Below, piece by piece: positions 20,985-26,763 of a DNA stretch of 29,205 bases. The position numbers were made by a program, and so were the translations under genes. The stretch is from a virus: positions 1-29,205 of IMG/VR virus record IMGVR_UViG_3300000956_000023; one strand, written 5' to 3'. Under the pieces are notes generated by a model. It saw only the letters and a list, made by a program, of their open reading frames with translations. It searched no databases and had not been told where the DNA came from. Positions within the stretch are counted from its first letter, which is position 1. Each line of letters begins with the position of its first letter.

Positions 20985-23201
20985 GTGATAGATGATGCCC
21001 AGAATGTAATGCCTCTCCATCCGATGACATTAGCGCTGAGCTGGCTGCAGCGTGGCGTCCCGGCCTTTCCTGTTGAGATATTCATGCAAGATGGCAGGCT
21101 GCAGAAGCGTCCAGCTACGGCACATAGCCACCATGATGCTTCGCTGGACCCGGACGTGGTGCGGGACATGTTCGTGCAGGCCCAGATGCGCCACGGCGGT
21201 GTGCTGGCCGTGGGCTTGCTTCCGGGCGCGGGCAATCTGATCGTGCTGGACCCGGATGTCAAGACGGACGACCGGGACGGGGTCAGGTTCGCGGACTCGC
21301 TAGGCATCCCGTTTGGCTGGCTGGTGTTCACACCTAGCGGAGGCCAGCACAGGTATTTCTGCAAGCCCGATCCCCTGGCGCGCTATTCGAACAAGGTACC
21401 TCCTGCCTGGAACGGCTTCATCGACATCCGCGTGGATCACGGTTGGGTGGTCGCGCCCGGCACGGTGACGCCGTGGGGCAGCTGGCGCGCCGAGGCTCCA
21501 TGGCCCGACCAGGGACCGCCCAGAGCGCCACAGGCCGTCCTGGAGGCCCTGACCTATGGTGCGGGCCAGTCTGGTGCCACAGGGACGCCTGGCGGGCGTC
21601 TGACGCCGGACAGAGAGGCCCTGCTGCCCGAGCACACGCTGGCAGTGCTCCACTGGCTGGAGACCAATCACGGCGCCCACAACCCATTGCTCATGATGCG
21701 CGCGGGCGACGTGAACTACGTGGCGGTGACGCGTCCTGGCAAGCGTGTCGGGATCTCAGCAACGATCGGGTTCGCGGACACGGGCGCGCTGCACCTGTAT
21801 TCCAGCTCGTGGGTCATTGAGGGCGTGGAACAGGCCGTCACGTGCTACCCGTTGGGCCGCGACACGGACACGCTCGGTGCCAGGGCAGCGGTCGCCGCTG
21901 CCACGCCCGTGCCCGCTGGTCCATTCTTTGTCCGTGGCTCGTTCCAGGTGCAGACCATGGCAGCGGCTGTCATGAGCGACATCCCCTTGGCACTGGACCG
22001 CACCGACGGCGGGCTATGGTATTATCGGGACGGGGTCTGGCGCCCGATGCTGGCAGGCGATGACGTGGTGTTGGCTGGAGTCACTGGCAGGCTCGGTGAG
22101 CGATTCCGCACGAGCCATTACAATAACGTCCGGGAATACATTCGCGGTCAGGCACCCACCATCCGCCCTAGCGACCCGAATCCACGCTACGTGAATACTC
22201 CGGGCGGGATGCTGGAGTGGCGCACGGGGGAGCTCTGCGGGCATGCACCAGAGTTCCAGTCAGTGAATCAGATCACAGCTCGTTGGGAGCCTGGTGCGCG
22301 CTGTCCTGCCTTCGACGCCTGGATCGCTGAGGTGCTGCCGGGCGACCTGGTGGGCCAGTGGCTGGACGAGCTGCTCGGTTATTTGGTGCTGTCCGGGAAT
22401 CCGTTCCAGAAAGCCATCCTCCTGCTCGGACGCGGGCGTAACGGTAAGGGCACATTCATCCGCGTGGTGCAGGCGCTGCTAGGCGACGAGAACTATTCAA
22501 ACGTGACGCTGCAGGGCCTGGTCGGCAACCGCTTCGGCGCGGCGGACATGTACGGGAAGTTGGCGAATATCTGTGGCGATCTGGATTCGTCGCGGCTCGA
22601 GTCCACCGCCATGTTCAAGATGGTAACGGGCGGCGACACCATTTCGGCAGAGCGGAAGTTCGGCCATGCATTCTCGTTCACGCCTTACGCTGTGCCGTTC
22701 TTCAGCGCGAATGCAGTGTTCGGTACGCCCGACACTTCGGATGGCTACATGAGCCGTTGGGTGATCGTGCCGTTCCCGAACAGCTTCGAGGGTGGCGCCG
22801 ACCGCGCGCTGACTGAGCGGCTCACGACCGAGGCCGAGCTAGCCGGCATTTTGGCCAGGGCAATTCGCGGACTGCGCACCCTGATGCTGCGCAATGACTT
22901 CCAGATGGCAGATTCAGTACGCGCAGCTCGCGAGCAATTCGAGCGCGAGTCCGACCCTATCCGCGCGTTCATCGCGGACTGCACAGGCCCGGGCGGGTAC
23001 GCCACCCGGCACGACTTGTGGACGACATATACGGTGTGGGCAGCGGAAAGTGGCCACGCCGCATTGGCTCGTACAAAGTTCTACGCTCGTCTCGAAGAAA
23101 CGGGCCTGGCGCCCACGGCGCTGCAGGGCGTTCGGGCATTCAAAGGCCGCCACATGACCCAGGAAGCGCATTATGGGTCGTTGGTGCCAAAGGTGCAGTA
23201 G
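20985..23201 (+). CDS. PrimPol-SF3 helicase (D5/P4-like replication protein)
   Basis: A 738-residue two-part replication initiator. The N-terminal primase-polymerase domain (about 1-190) shows LIVLDPDVK with Asp89 and Asp91, and SGGQHRYF with His122, the metal and phosphate-binding motifs of the archaeo-eukaryotic PrimPol family. A D5-type linker follows. The C-terminal SF3 helicase has Walker A GRGRNGKGT at 482-490, then NICGDLDSS, and PFFSANAVFGTPDTSDGYMSRW with sensor and arginine-finger regions. No separate DNA polymerase is seen in the window. Start: GTG 20985; ATG 21009 is possible, and neither has a strong ribosome site. The stop lies inside the large inverted repeat. Confidence 0.9.
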   Translation: MIDDAQNVMPLHPMTLALSWLQRGVPAFPVEIFMQDGRLQKRPATAHSHHDASLDPDVVRDMFVQAQMRHGGVLAVGLLPGAGNLIVLDPDVKTDDRDGVRFADSLGIPFGWLVFTPSGGQHRYFCKPDPLARYSNKVPPAWNGFIDIRVDHGWVVAPGTVTPWGSWRAEAPWPDQGPPRAPQAVLEALTYGAGQSGATGTPGGRLTPDREALLPEHTLAVLHWLETNHGAHNPLLMMRAGDVNYVAVTRPGKRVGISATIGFADTGALHLYSSSWVIEGVEQAVTCYPLGRDTDTLGARAAVAAATPVPAGPFFVRGSFQVQTMAAAVMSDIPLALDRTDGGLWYYRDGVWRPMLAGDDVVLAGVTGRLGERFRTSHYNNVREYIRGQAPTIRPSDPNPRYVNTPGGMLEWRTGELCGHAPEFQSVNQITARWEPGARCPAFDAWIAEVLPGDLVGQWLDELLGYLVLSGNPFQKAILLLGRGRNGKGTFIRVVQALLGDENYSNVTLQGLVGNRFGAADMYGKLANICGDLDSSRLESTAMFKMVTGGDTISAERKFGHAFSFTPYAVPFFSANAVFGTPDTSDGYMSRWVIVPFPNSFEGGADRALTERLTTEAELAGILARAIRGLRTLMLRNDFQMADSVRAAREQFERESDPIRAFIADCTGPGGYATRHDLWTTYTVWAAESGHAALARTKFYARLEETGLAPTALQGVRAFKGRHMTQEAHYGSLVPKVQ

Positions 23202-23328
23202 GTGCAGCTAGGTGCAGCACCTGGCAATCTAAGCTACCTCCAGGTGGAACGTGAACAACGCCCTAACCCTGACGGGTTTGTAAAAAGAATGGCTCCAGGT
23301 GCTGCACCTAGCTGCACCTACTGCACCT
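23191..23328. repeat. Perfect 34-bp inverted repeat of iterons, origin candidate
   Basis: Left arm 23191-23224 and right arm 23295-23328 are perfect reverse complements over 34 bp, separated by 70 nt. Each arm contains three iterons of AGGTGCAG (spaced about 10 bp) ending in ACCTGG, so iterons face each other. The inner 70 nt include CCTCCAGGTGG, forming a further CACCTGG/CCAGGTG pair, and an A/T-rich stretch TTTGTAAAAAGAAT. The left arm holds the last codons and stop of the primase-helicase gene. Location and iterons fit the origin bound by this initiator. The other reading is a very stable terminator. Confidence 0.9.
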
Positions 23329-23458
23329 GGCGTCCCTACGCCGGGCACGGCAGAGGACAATGGTGCTGGCCGTCCAGGCGGAGACCTCCGACCCCCCGTG
23401 CGTGTGGTCCGTCTGGGCGGCCATTTGCGACTCGCCCGGGATGCGACTCGCCGTGCAC

Positions 23459-23488
23459 ATGGCGCCGGGACGCCGCGTGTGTTATCAT
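23459..23488 (+). promoter_or_regulatory. Leaderless promoter P23483, class B
   Basis: ATGGCG (23459-23464), 18 bp and TATCAT (23483-23488) preceded by TGT. The spacer region carries GGCGCCGGGACGCC (23461-23474), the exact reverse complement of the element at 24657 and 25876. Two GACTCGCC boxes lie upstream (23429-23436 and 23445-23452). The -10 ends 6 nt before ATG 23495, so transcription should start at or next to the A of ATG. The 167 nt before it (from 23329) hold no gene; a small GGCGT/ACGCC palindrome is at 23329-23342. Confidence 0.78.
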
Positions 23489-23494
23489 GAAGCT

Positions 23495-23737
23495 ATGACC
23501 ACCACACAGCGCTTCATCGGCCGTTGCAAGACCTGCAAGACCGTCCAGGCCGTTGAGGCTGAGGACCCTAACCTGTGGCGCTACGGGCGCACCTGCTGTG
23601 GCCGGACCCCGCAGCTCCTGGCGATCGAAGGCACCAAGTCCGAGAAGAAGTGCGGTGCGCTCTGCCGGAACGCCATGGGTCCGCGCTGCGACTGCTCGTG
23701 CGAGGGCGAGAATCACGGGCGGTCGCATTTCGGGTGA
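23495..23737 (+). CDS. Cys-rich zinc-binding protein, leaderless mRNA
   Basis: An 80-residue protein. ATG 23495 is fixed by the promoter. It contains CKTCK near the start, CCG in the middle and a C-terminal block KKCGALCRNAMGPRCDCSCEG followed by NHGRSH. The last block, with a C...C..A.G..C.C.C.G..HG pattern, recurs in actinophage and actinobacterial small proteins. Nine or ten Cys in 80 residues indicate two or three structural zinc sites. Function is unknown. No Shine-Dalgarno is present, consistent with leaderless translation, which actinobacteria carry out well. Confidence 0.8.
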   Translation: MTTTQRFIGRCKTCKTVQAVEAEDPNLWRYGRTCCGRTPQLLAIEGTKSEKKCGALCRNAMGPRCDCSCEGENHGRSHFG

Positions 23738-23745
23738 CCCCCGAT

Positions 23746-23775
23746 GCGGCGCGCGGACGCCGCATGTGTTATACT
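23746..23775 (+). promoter_or_regulatory. Promoter P23770, class A
   Basis: GCGGCG (23746-23751), 18 bp, TGT and TATACT (23770-23775), preceded by CCCCGA. A perfect 8-bp inverted repeat, ATGCGGCG (23744-23751) and CGCCGCAT (23758-23765), covers the -35 and spacer. The leader is about 30 nt and ends in the start-associated sequence GAGAGGACACCAC followed by ATC (23797-23812). Confidence 0.78.
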
Positions 23776-23812
23776 ACGAACTGTCAGCATTCAACCGAGA
23801 GGACACCACATC

Positions 23813-24256
23813 ATGACCACCATCCGCTTCGAGACCACCACTTGTGACCGCTGCGGCGGTACCGGGTACATGCCATACGCGGCCTACGGTGGCGTGTGCT
23901 TCAAGTGCAACAAGGCAGGCAAGGTGCTCACCCGCAAGGGCCTGGCAGCTCGCAAGGCGTTCTACGCGGCGCGTGTGGCGGCCTGCCAGTCGGTGCCGGT
24001 CGGCGAGCTCCAGGTGGGGCAGAAGATCAGCCAGGATGGCGAGACATGGCGCACGGTTGTGGCGCCGGTCGACCTGGAGGAGACCTCGGGTTACGAGACC
24101 GATGCCAACGGTGAGCGGTTCCCGTTCGTCCGGGTGGAGACCCAGAAGACCAGCATGCTGGTCCGGGCGGACGCCACGGTGCTGGTGTGGTCGCCCGAGG
24201 CCCAGAAAGCGGCCTTCGCCAGGGTCGCCAAGATGTCGGGCGCGATCATCAGCTAG
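23813..24256 (+). CDS. Zinc-finger protein with CxxCxGxG-like motif
   Basis: A 147-residue protein. The N terminus has CDRCGGTGY and, after about 14 residues, CFKCNKAGKVL: two CxxC-x-G-x-G modules as in the DnaJ-type zinc finger. A Lys/Arg-rich helix follows (LTRKGLAARKAFYAARV), then a beta-rich domain (GELQVGQKISQDGETWRTV, SMLVRADATVLVW). Such proteins are frequent in actinophage early regions and are of unknown role; nucleic-acid binding is likely. Start ATG 23813 is defined by the adjacent start-associated sequence, and a terminator follows. Confidence 0.8.
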   Translation: MTTIRFETTTCDRCGGTGYMPYAAYGGVCFKCNKAGKVLTRKGLAARKAFYAARVAACQSVPVGELQVGQKISQDGETWRTVVAPVDLEETSGYETDANGERFPFVRVETQKTSMLVRADATVLVWSPEAQKAAFARVAKMSGAIIS

Positions 24257-24274
24257 GCGGGCAGGGCAGAGCTG

Positions 24275-24304
24275 GAGGGGCATCCGAGAGGGTGCCCCTC
24301 TTTT
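24275..24304 (+). terminator. Rho-independent terminator
   Basis: GAGGGGCA (24275-24282) pairs with TGCCCCTC (24293-24300) and TTTT follows directly (24301-24304). It separates the zinc-finger gene from promoter P24365. Confidence 0.85.
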
Positions 24305-24340
24305 CGCGACTCGCCCGGGAATCAAGACTCGCCGTTGAAC

Positions 24341-24370
24341 GTGGCGTTCCTCCGCCGCATCGGGTATGAT
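24341..24370 (+). promoter_or_regulatory. Promoter P24365, class B
   Basis: GTGGCG (24341-24346), 18 bp, TATGAT (24365-24370). Two GACTCGCC boxes lie upstream (24308-24315 and 24326-24333), the first within a 15-bp stretch identical to 23427-23441. The spacer has GGCGTTCCTCCGCC (24343-24356). The leader, about 40 nt, contains GGTC/GACC and ends in GAGAGGACCACCACA (24402-24416). Confidence 0.78.
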
Positions 24371-24416
24371 GAGGTCAAGACGTTAAGACCGACTCCCACC
24401 CGAGAGGACCACCACA

Positions 24417-24611
24417 ATGAACCGCATCTTCACCGCCACCGCTCTGCTCCTGGTCTCGTTCCTGGCTGTGTTCGCTGGCCAGCACGTCGCGGTTGTCGAC
24501 GCGCACGGGCATCACGTTGATTCGCGCCACGTCGCGGTCGACGCCGAGCTGAGCGGCCGCATCTGCCGCCGTGGCGTCGCGGCCCTGGCGGTGGACGAGC
24601 ACCGCGCCTGA
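24417..24611 (+). CDS. Small secreted or membrane protein
   Basis: A 64-residue protein with a clear N-terminal export signal: MNR, a hydrophobic core (IFTATALLLVSFLAVFAG) and a small-residue turn. The mature part is His- and Asp-rich (VDAHGHHVDSRHVAVDAE), ending in a possible disulfide-free RICRRG region. If exported, the His cluster may bind metal ions. A role in superinfection exclusion or envelope binding is possible, but unsupported beyond topology. Confidence 0.75.
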   Translation: MNRIFTATALLLVSFLAVFAGQHVAVVDAHGHHVDSRHVAVDAELSGRICRRGVAALAVDEHRA

Positions 24612-24624
24612 GCAACCCACCTAG

Positions 24625-24654
24625 ATCGGGGGCATCCACCAGGGTGCCCCCGAT
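24625..24654 (+). terminator. Terminator-like hairpin abutting a promoter
   Basis: ATCGGGGGCA (24625-24634) pairs perfectly over 10 bp with TGCCCCCGAT (24645-24654) around a 10-nt loop. No T-run follows: the next base is the first of the -35 at 24655. It resembles the hairpin at 24275 in its CATCC/GGTGC loop borders and likely stops upstream transcription. Confidence 0.75.
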
Positions 24655-24684
24655 GTGGCGTCCCGGCGCCCGGTGTGTTACAAT
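24655..24684 (+). promoter_or_regulatory. Leaderless promoter P24679, class A
   Basis: GTGGCG (24655-24660), 18 bp, TGT and TACAAT (24679-24684), preceded by CCCCGA. The spacer element is GGCGTCCCGGCGCC (24657-24670), identical to that at 25876-25889. The -10 ends 6 nt before ATG 24691, the same distance as at 23488/23495, so the mRNA should be leaderless. Confidence 0.82.
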
Positions 24685-24690
24685 GGGATC

Positions 24691-24882
24691 ATGAACAAGA
24701 AGAGCACCGCCACCAAGATGTACACCTACTGCAGCGGCACCTTCGAGGTGCTCGGCCACACGGACGACCTGGCCGTGGCCGAGCGCGAGGCCAAGGCCGC
24801 TGGTGGCTACGTGAAGGACCGCGTTGGCCGCGTTGTCTACCGTACCGTGGCGTTCACGCGCAACGGCGTTGGGCGCAACTGA
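24691..24882 (+). CDS. 63-aa basic protein, leaderless mRNA
   Basis: A 63-residue protein beginning NKKSTATKMYTYCSG, then FEVLGHTDDLAVAEREAKAAGGYVKDRVGRVVYRTV. The central helix (DDLAVAEREAKAAGG) flanked by strands resembles small alpha/beta phage proteins of unknown function. No ribosome site is present. The start is fixed by the promoter that ends 6 nt upstream. It shares a transcript with the gene at 24918, which has its own start-associated sequence. Confidence 0.75.
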   Translation: MNKKSTATKMYTYCSGTFEVLGHTDDLAVAEREAKAAGGYVKDRVGRVVYRTVAFTRNGVGRN

Positions 24883-24917
24883 TGAGCACCCACCCACCCA
24901 CACGAGAGGACACTACG

Positions 24918-25205
24918 ATGAACACCACCACCACCCTCCAGCTCCTGACCGCACTGCGCCACGAGCGCCTCACTGCCGCGCGCACTGGCCACAACATGGG
25001 GATCGGGCAGCTCGGCCTGGTCGAGTTCGACTACTACACCAAGGCCCTGGCGATCCTGGCGCGGCTGGACCGCGACGCCACGTTCACCTTCACGGATGAC
25101 GAGCTTGCGTCATTCCCGTCCTACGCGGACGAGGACGACGAGATGCTGGACTGGCCAGACGAGGCCGTGGCGGGGTTCTTTGCCATGGACCTAGGCCTGG
25201 TCTAG
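24918..25205 (+). CDS. Acidic 95-aa protein, unknown
   Basis: ATG 24918 directly follows GAGAGGACACTACG (24904-24917). The sequence has a helical first half (LQLLTALRHERLTAARTG, FDYYTKALAILARL) and a very acidic second half (YADEDDEMLDWPDEAVAG), ending FFAMDLGLV. The strong negative charge could make it a DNA mimic, an idea only. It follows the leaderless gene without a promoter of its own. Confidence 0.75.
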   Translation: MNTTTTLQLLTALRHERLTAARTGHNMGIGQLGLVEFDYYTKALAILARLDRDATFTFTDDELASFPSYADEDDEMLDWPDEAVAGFFAMDLGLV

Positions 25206-25218
25206 GCCCGACTCGCCG

Positions 25219-25260
25219 GGCGTCCCAGATGCGGCCCTGGGACGCCTGGTACGGTAGGAT
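25219..25260 (+). promoter_or_regulatory. Promoter P25255 with 10-bp inverted repeat
   Basis: GCGGCC (25231-25236), 18 bp, TAGGAT (25255-25260). A perfect 10-bp inverted repeat, GGCGTCCCAG (25219-25228) and CTGGGACGCC (25237-25246), flanks the -35, which is exactly in the 8-nt loop region; the arms contain the GGCGTCCC / GGGACGCC half-sites found in other promoters. One GACTCGCC box is at 25210-25217. It could serve as upstream terminator, operator, or both. The leader ends in GAGAGGACACCAC (25283-25295). Confidence 0.72.
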
Positions 25261-25295
25261 AGGGCTGCACGCCACCCACGACGAGAGGACACCAC

Positions 25296-25520
25296 ATGTT
25301 GCTCAAGAAGGCTCATGAGCTCGCGATCGGCGATCGCATCCGTTACCTTGGCGAACCCTACCTGGTGGTCGGGCTAGCGCGCCAGCAAGCTGTGCGGGGA
25401 TCGGAGCACCGCTGGCACGGCGCCTTGGTGCACCTGACGCTCAGGGACGAGCATGGGTGCAGGGTGCTGTTGCCTGTGGCGCCCGACCTCGGGTTCTCGC
25501 TGGTGCCCCAGGAGGACTGA
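25296..25520 (+). CDS. Small beta-rich protein, unknown
   Basis: A 74-residue protein. LAIGDRIRYLGEPYLVVGL, ALVHLTLRDEHGCRVLL and FSLVPQED give a five-strand SH3-like or small-barrel pattern, as in many phage early proteins. The start directly follows the start-associated sequence. The stop overlaps the next ATG (TGATG), and a second ribosome site (GGAGGA) lies at the 3' end for that gene. Confidence 0.75.
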   Translation: MLLKKAHELAIGDRIRYLGEPYLVVGLARQQAVRGSEHRWHGALVHLTLRDEHGCRVLLPVAPDLGFSLVPQED

Positions 25521-25708
25521 TGGACGCGTTGTTCACTCAGCTCCAGGGCATCCGCCGTGCGGTGCAGGAGGAACGACAAGAACGTCCTGGATGTTCCGCT
25601 CAGCGGCCCGATGGGCCGCACGTGTGGGTGGTCGCCAGGAACCGCGCGGTGCAGCAGTGCCGTGTGTGCCGAAGGCTTCGCATGCGACCTGGCTACGAAG
25701 CAGAATGA
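25520..25708 (+). CDS. 62-aa protein with CxxC
   Basis: Coupled to the preceding gene by TGATG, with AGGAGGA 4 nt upstream. It starts DALFTQLQGIRRAVQEERQE, an amphipathic helix, and carries WVVARNRAVQQCRVCRRLRMR, where CRVC and basic residues may bind nucleic acid. Its TGA overlaps the start-associated sequence (25707-25721) of the next gene. Unknown function. Confidence 0.68.
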   Translation: MDALFTQLQGIRRAVQEERQERPGCSAQRPDGPHVWVVARNRAVQQCRVCRRLRMRPGYEAE

Positions 25709-25721
25709 GAGGATCACCACC

Positions 25722-25844
25722 ATGTTCGACAAGTTGACAGGCCTGGTGCTGGACGTGCTGGGCGCGTTGGGATTGCTGTTCGCTGCGATGATGATCGGGC
25801 GCGCGCTGTTCGTGTGGGCGCTGGAGGTGGTAGCAGCATCATGA
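25722..25844 (+). CDS. 40-aa membrane microprotein
   Basis: ATG 25722 follows GAGAGGATCACCACC. The product MFDKLTGLVLDVLGALGLLF continues into AAMMIGRALFVWALEVV, a helix long enough for one membrane span with an acidic residue at position 11. Unknown function; a phage membrane effector or exclusion protein is possible. The next ATG (25841) is in an ATGA overlap but opens a frame through a promoter and is not annotated. Confidence 0.65.
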   Translation: MFDKLTGLVLDVLGALGLLFAAMMIGRALFVWALEVVAAS

Positions 25845-25873
25845 GTCGAGACCGGGCGCCAGGGCACCCCGAT

Positions 25874-25928
25874 TTGGCGTCCCGGCGCCCGGTCTGTCAT
25901 ACTGATCTTACGGCTCCCGCCGGGAGCC
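25874..25928 (+). promoter_or_regulatory. Promoter P25898, class A, with leader hairpin
   Basis: TTGGCG (25874-25879), 18 bp, TGT and CATACT (25898-25903), preceded by CCCCGA. The element GGCGTCCCGGCGCC is at 25876-25889. Near the predicted transcript start a 7-bp hairpin forms between GGCTCCC (25912-25918) and GGGAGCC (25922-25928) with a 3-nt loop. The start-associated sequence GAGAGGACCACCACC (25935-25949) then abuts ATG 25950. A 5'-terminal hairpin would protect the mRNA. Confidence 0.82.
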
Positions 25929-25949
25929 ACGACCGAGAGGACCACCACC

Positions 25950-26678
25950 ATGTCACCGAAGATGAGCGTCATCCAGGCCCTGCTGGCGAAGGCTGAGGGC
26001 ACCGACAACCCGGCAGAGGCCGAGGCCTTCACCCAGAAGGCCGAAGAGCTGATGCTGAAGCACGGCATCGATGTGGCCATGTTGGCCGCGAAGCCGGGGC
26101 AGAAGGCCGAGTCCATCGTCCGGCGCGAGTACGAATTCACTGGCGCCTACCGGCAGGTCCGCATGGTCGGGACCTTCGCCGTTGCCAGGGCCTTCGCCGA
26201 TGGGGCGATCGTCGGGTTCAAGCGCGAGCGTGGCAACACGGTCACCCTTACCCTGGTCGGGTTCGAGAGTGCGTTGAACGACCTCGAGCTCCTGCTGTCC
26301 AGTTTGCACGTGCAGAGCATCACGGCCTTGACCGCGTGGTGGGCAACTAAGCCGACCTGGCGCTTTTACGAGCGCACCGAGAAGCACGAGATGTTCATGG
26401 CTCGTCGGTCGTTCGTGCAGGCGTTCTACTCGGGTGCGGCGAGCCGCATTCGGGAGGGCTTCAGCAAGGCCGTTGCGACGGCGGGCACTGGCACCGACCT
26501 GGTGTTGGTGGATCGGAAGCGCCAGGTCCGCGATTGGGTGAACGAGAACGTCGGGCCGTTGGGGAAGGCCCGTGGGCGCGGGATGAACGGCGGGGTCGGC
26601 AGTGGGGCAGGGTTCGCTGCAGGGCGAAGCGCCATGACCCAGAAGGTCGGCGCCGGGCGTGGGGCGATCGGAGCCTAG
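25950..26678 (+). CDS. DUF2786-domain protein
   Basis: A 242-residue protein. Residues 6-45 (VIQALLAKAEGTDNPAEAEAF, then AEELMLKHGID) match the DUF2786 domain, a short helical module of actinobacterial and phage proteins with unknown role. The middle (REYEFTGAYRQVRMVGTFAVARAFADG, then VGFESALNDLELLLSSL) resembles the extended phage members of this family. The C-terminal 70 residues are Gly/Arg-rich (GKARGRGMNGGVGSGAG), suggesting nucleic-acid binding. Start set by the start-associated sequence. The stop is inside a CCTAGG palindrome, followed by a terminator. Confidence 0.85.
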   Translation: MSPKMSVIQALLAKAEGTDNPAEAEAFTQKAEELMLKHGIDVAMLAAKPGQKAESIVRREYEFTGAYRQVRMVGTFAVARAFADGAIVGFKRERGNTVTLTLVGFESALNDLELLLSSLHVQSITALTAWWATKPTWRFYERTEKHEMFMARRSFVQAFYSGAASRIREGFSKAVATAGTGTDLVLVDRKRQVRDWVNENVGPLGKARGRGMNGGVGSGAGFAAGRSAMTQKVGAGRGAIGA

Positions 26679-26724
26679 GCGCCTAGGGCCACGCGGGGCA
26701 GGGGGAACGGTACCCCTGCCCCGC
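26674..26724 (+). terminator. 12-bp terminator hairpin with CCTAGG palindrome
   Basis: CCTAGGCGCCTAGG (26674-26687) is a perfect 14-bp palindrome containing the stop codon of the preceding gene. Then 26693-26704 (GCGGGGCAGGGG) pairs over 12 bp with 26713-26724, loop GAACGGTA. No T-run follows apart from TTT at 26732. It separates the promoter-rich region from the next operon. Confidence 0.78.
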
Positions 26725-26763
26725 ATCCGCGTTTCAGGGAACAATTCGAATCAGGGAGGAATC

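Noticed and set aside
23191-23328. CRISPR-like or insertion-sequence interpretation of the repeated AGGTGCAG units
   Set aside because: Units are 9-10 bp without spacers of constant length, there is no transposase, no target duplication, and the arms are reverse complements rather than direct repeats with unique spacers.
23202-23498. A 98-codon + frame through the inverted repeat and promoter P23483
   Set aside because: It crosses the iterons and the promoter, has no ribosome site, and its Cys/Pro content arises from the repeat sequence.
25841-25996. ATGA-coupled + frame after the 40-residue membrane protein
   Set aside because: It runs through promoter P25898, the leader hairpin and the next gene's start; the protein is Pro/His/Arg-rich with no structure.
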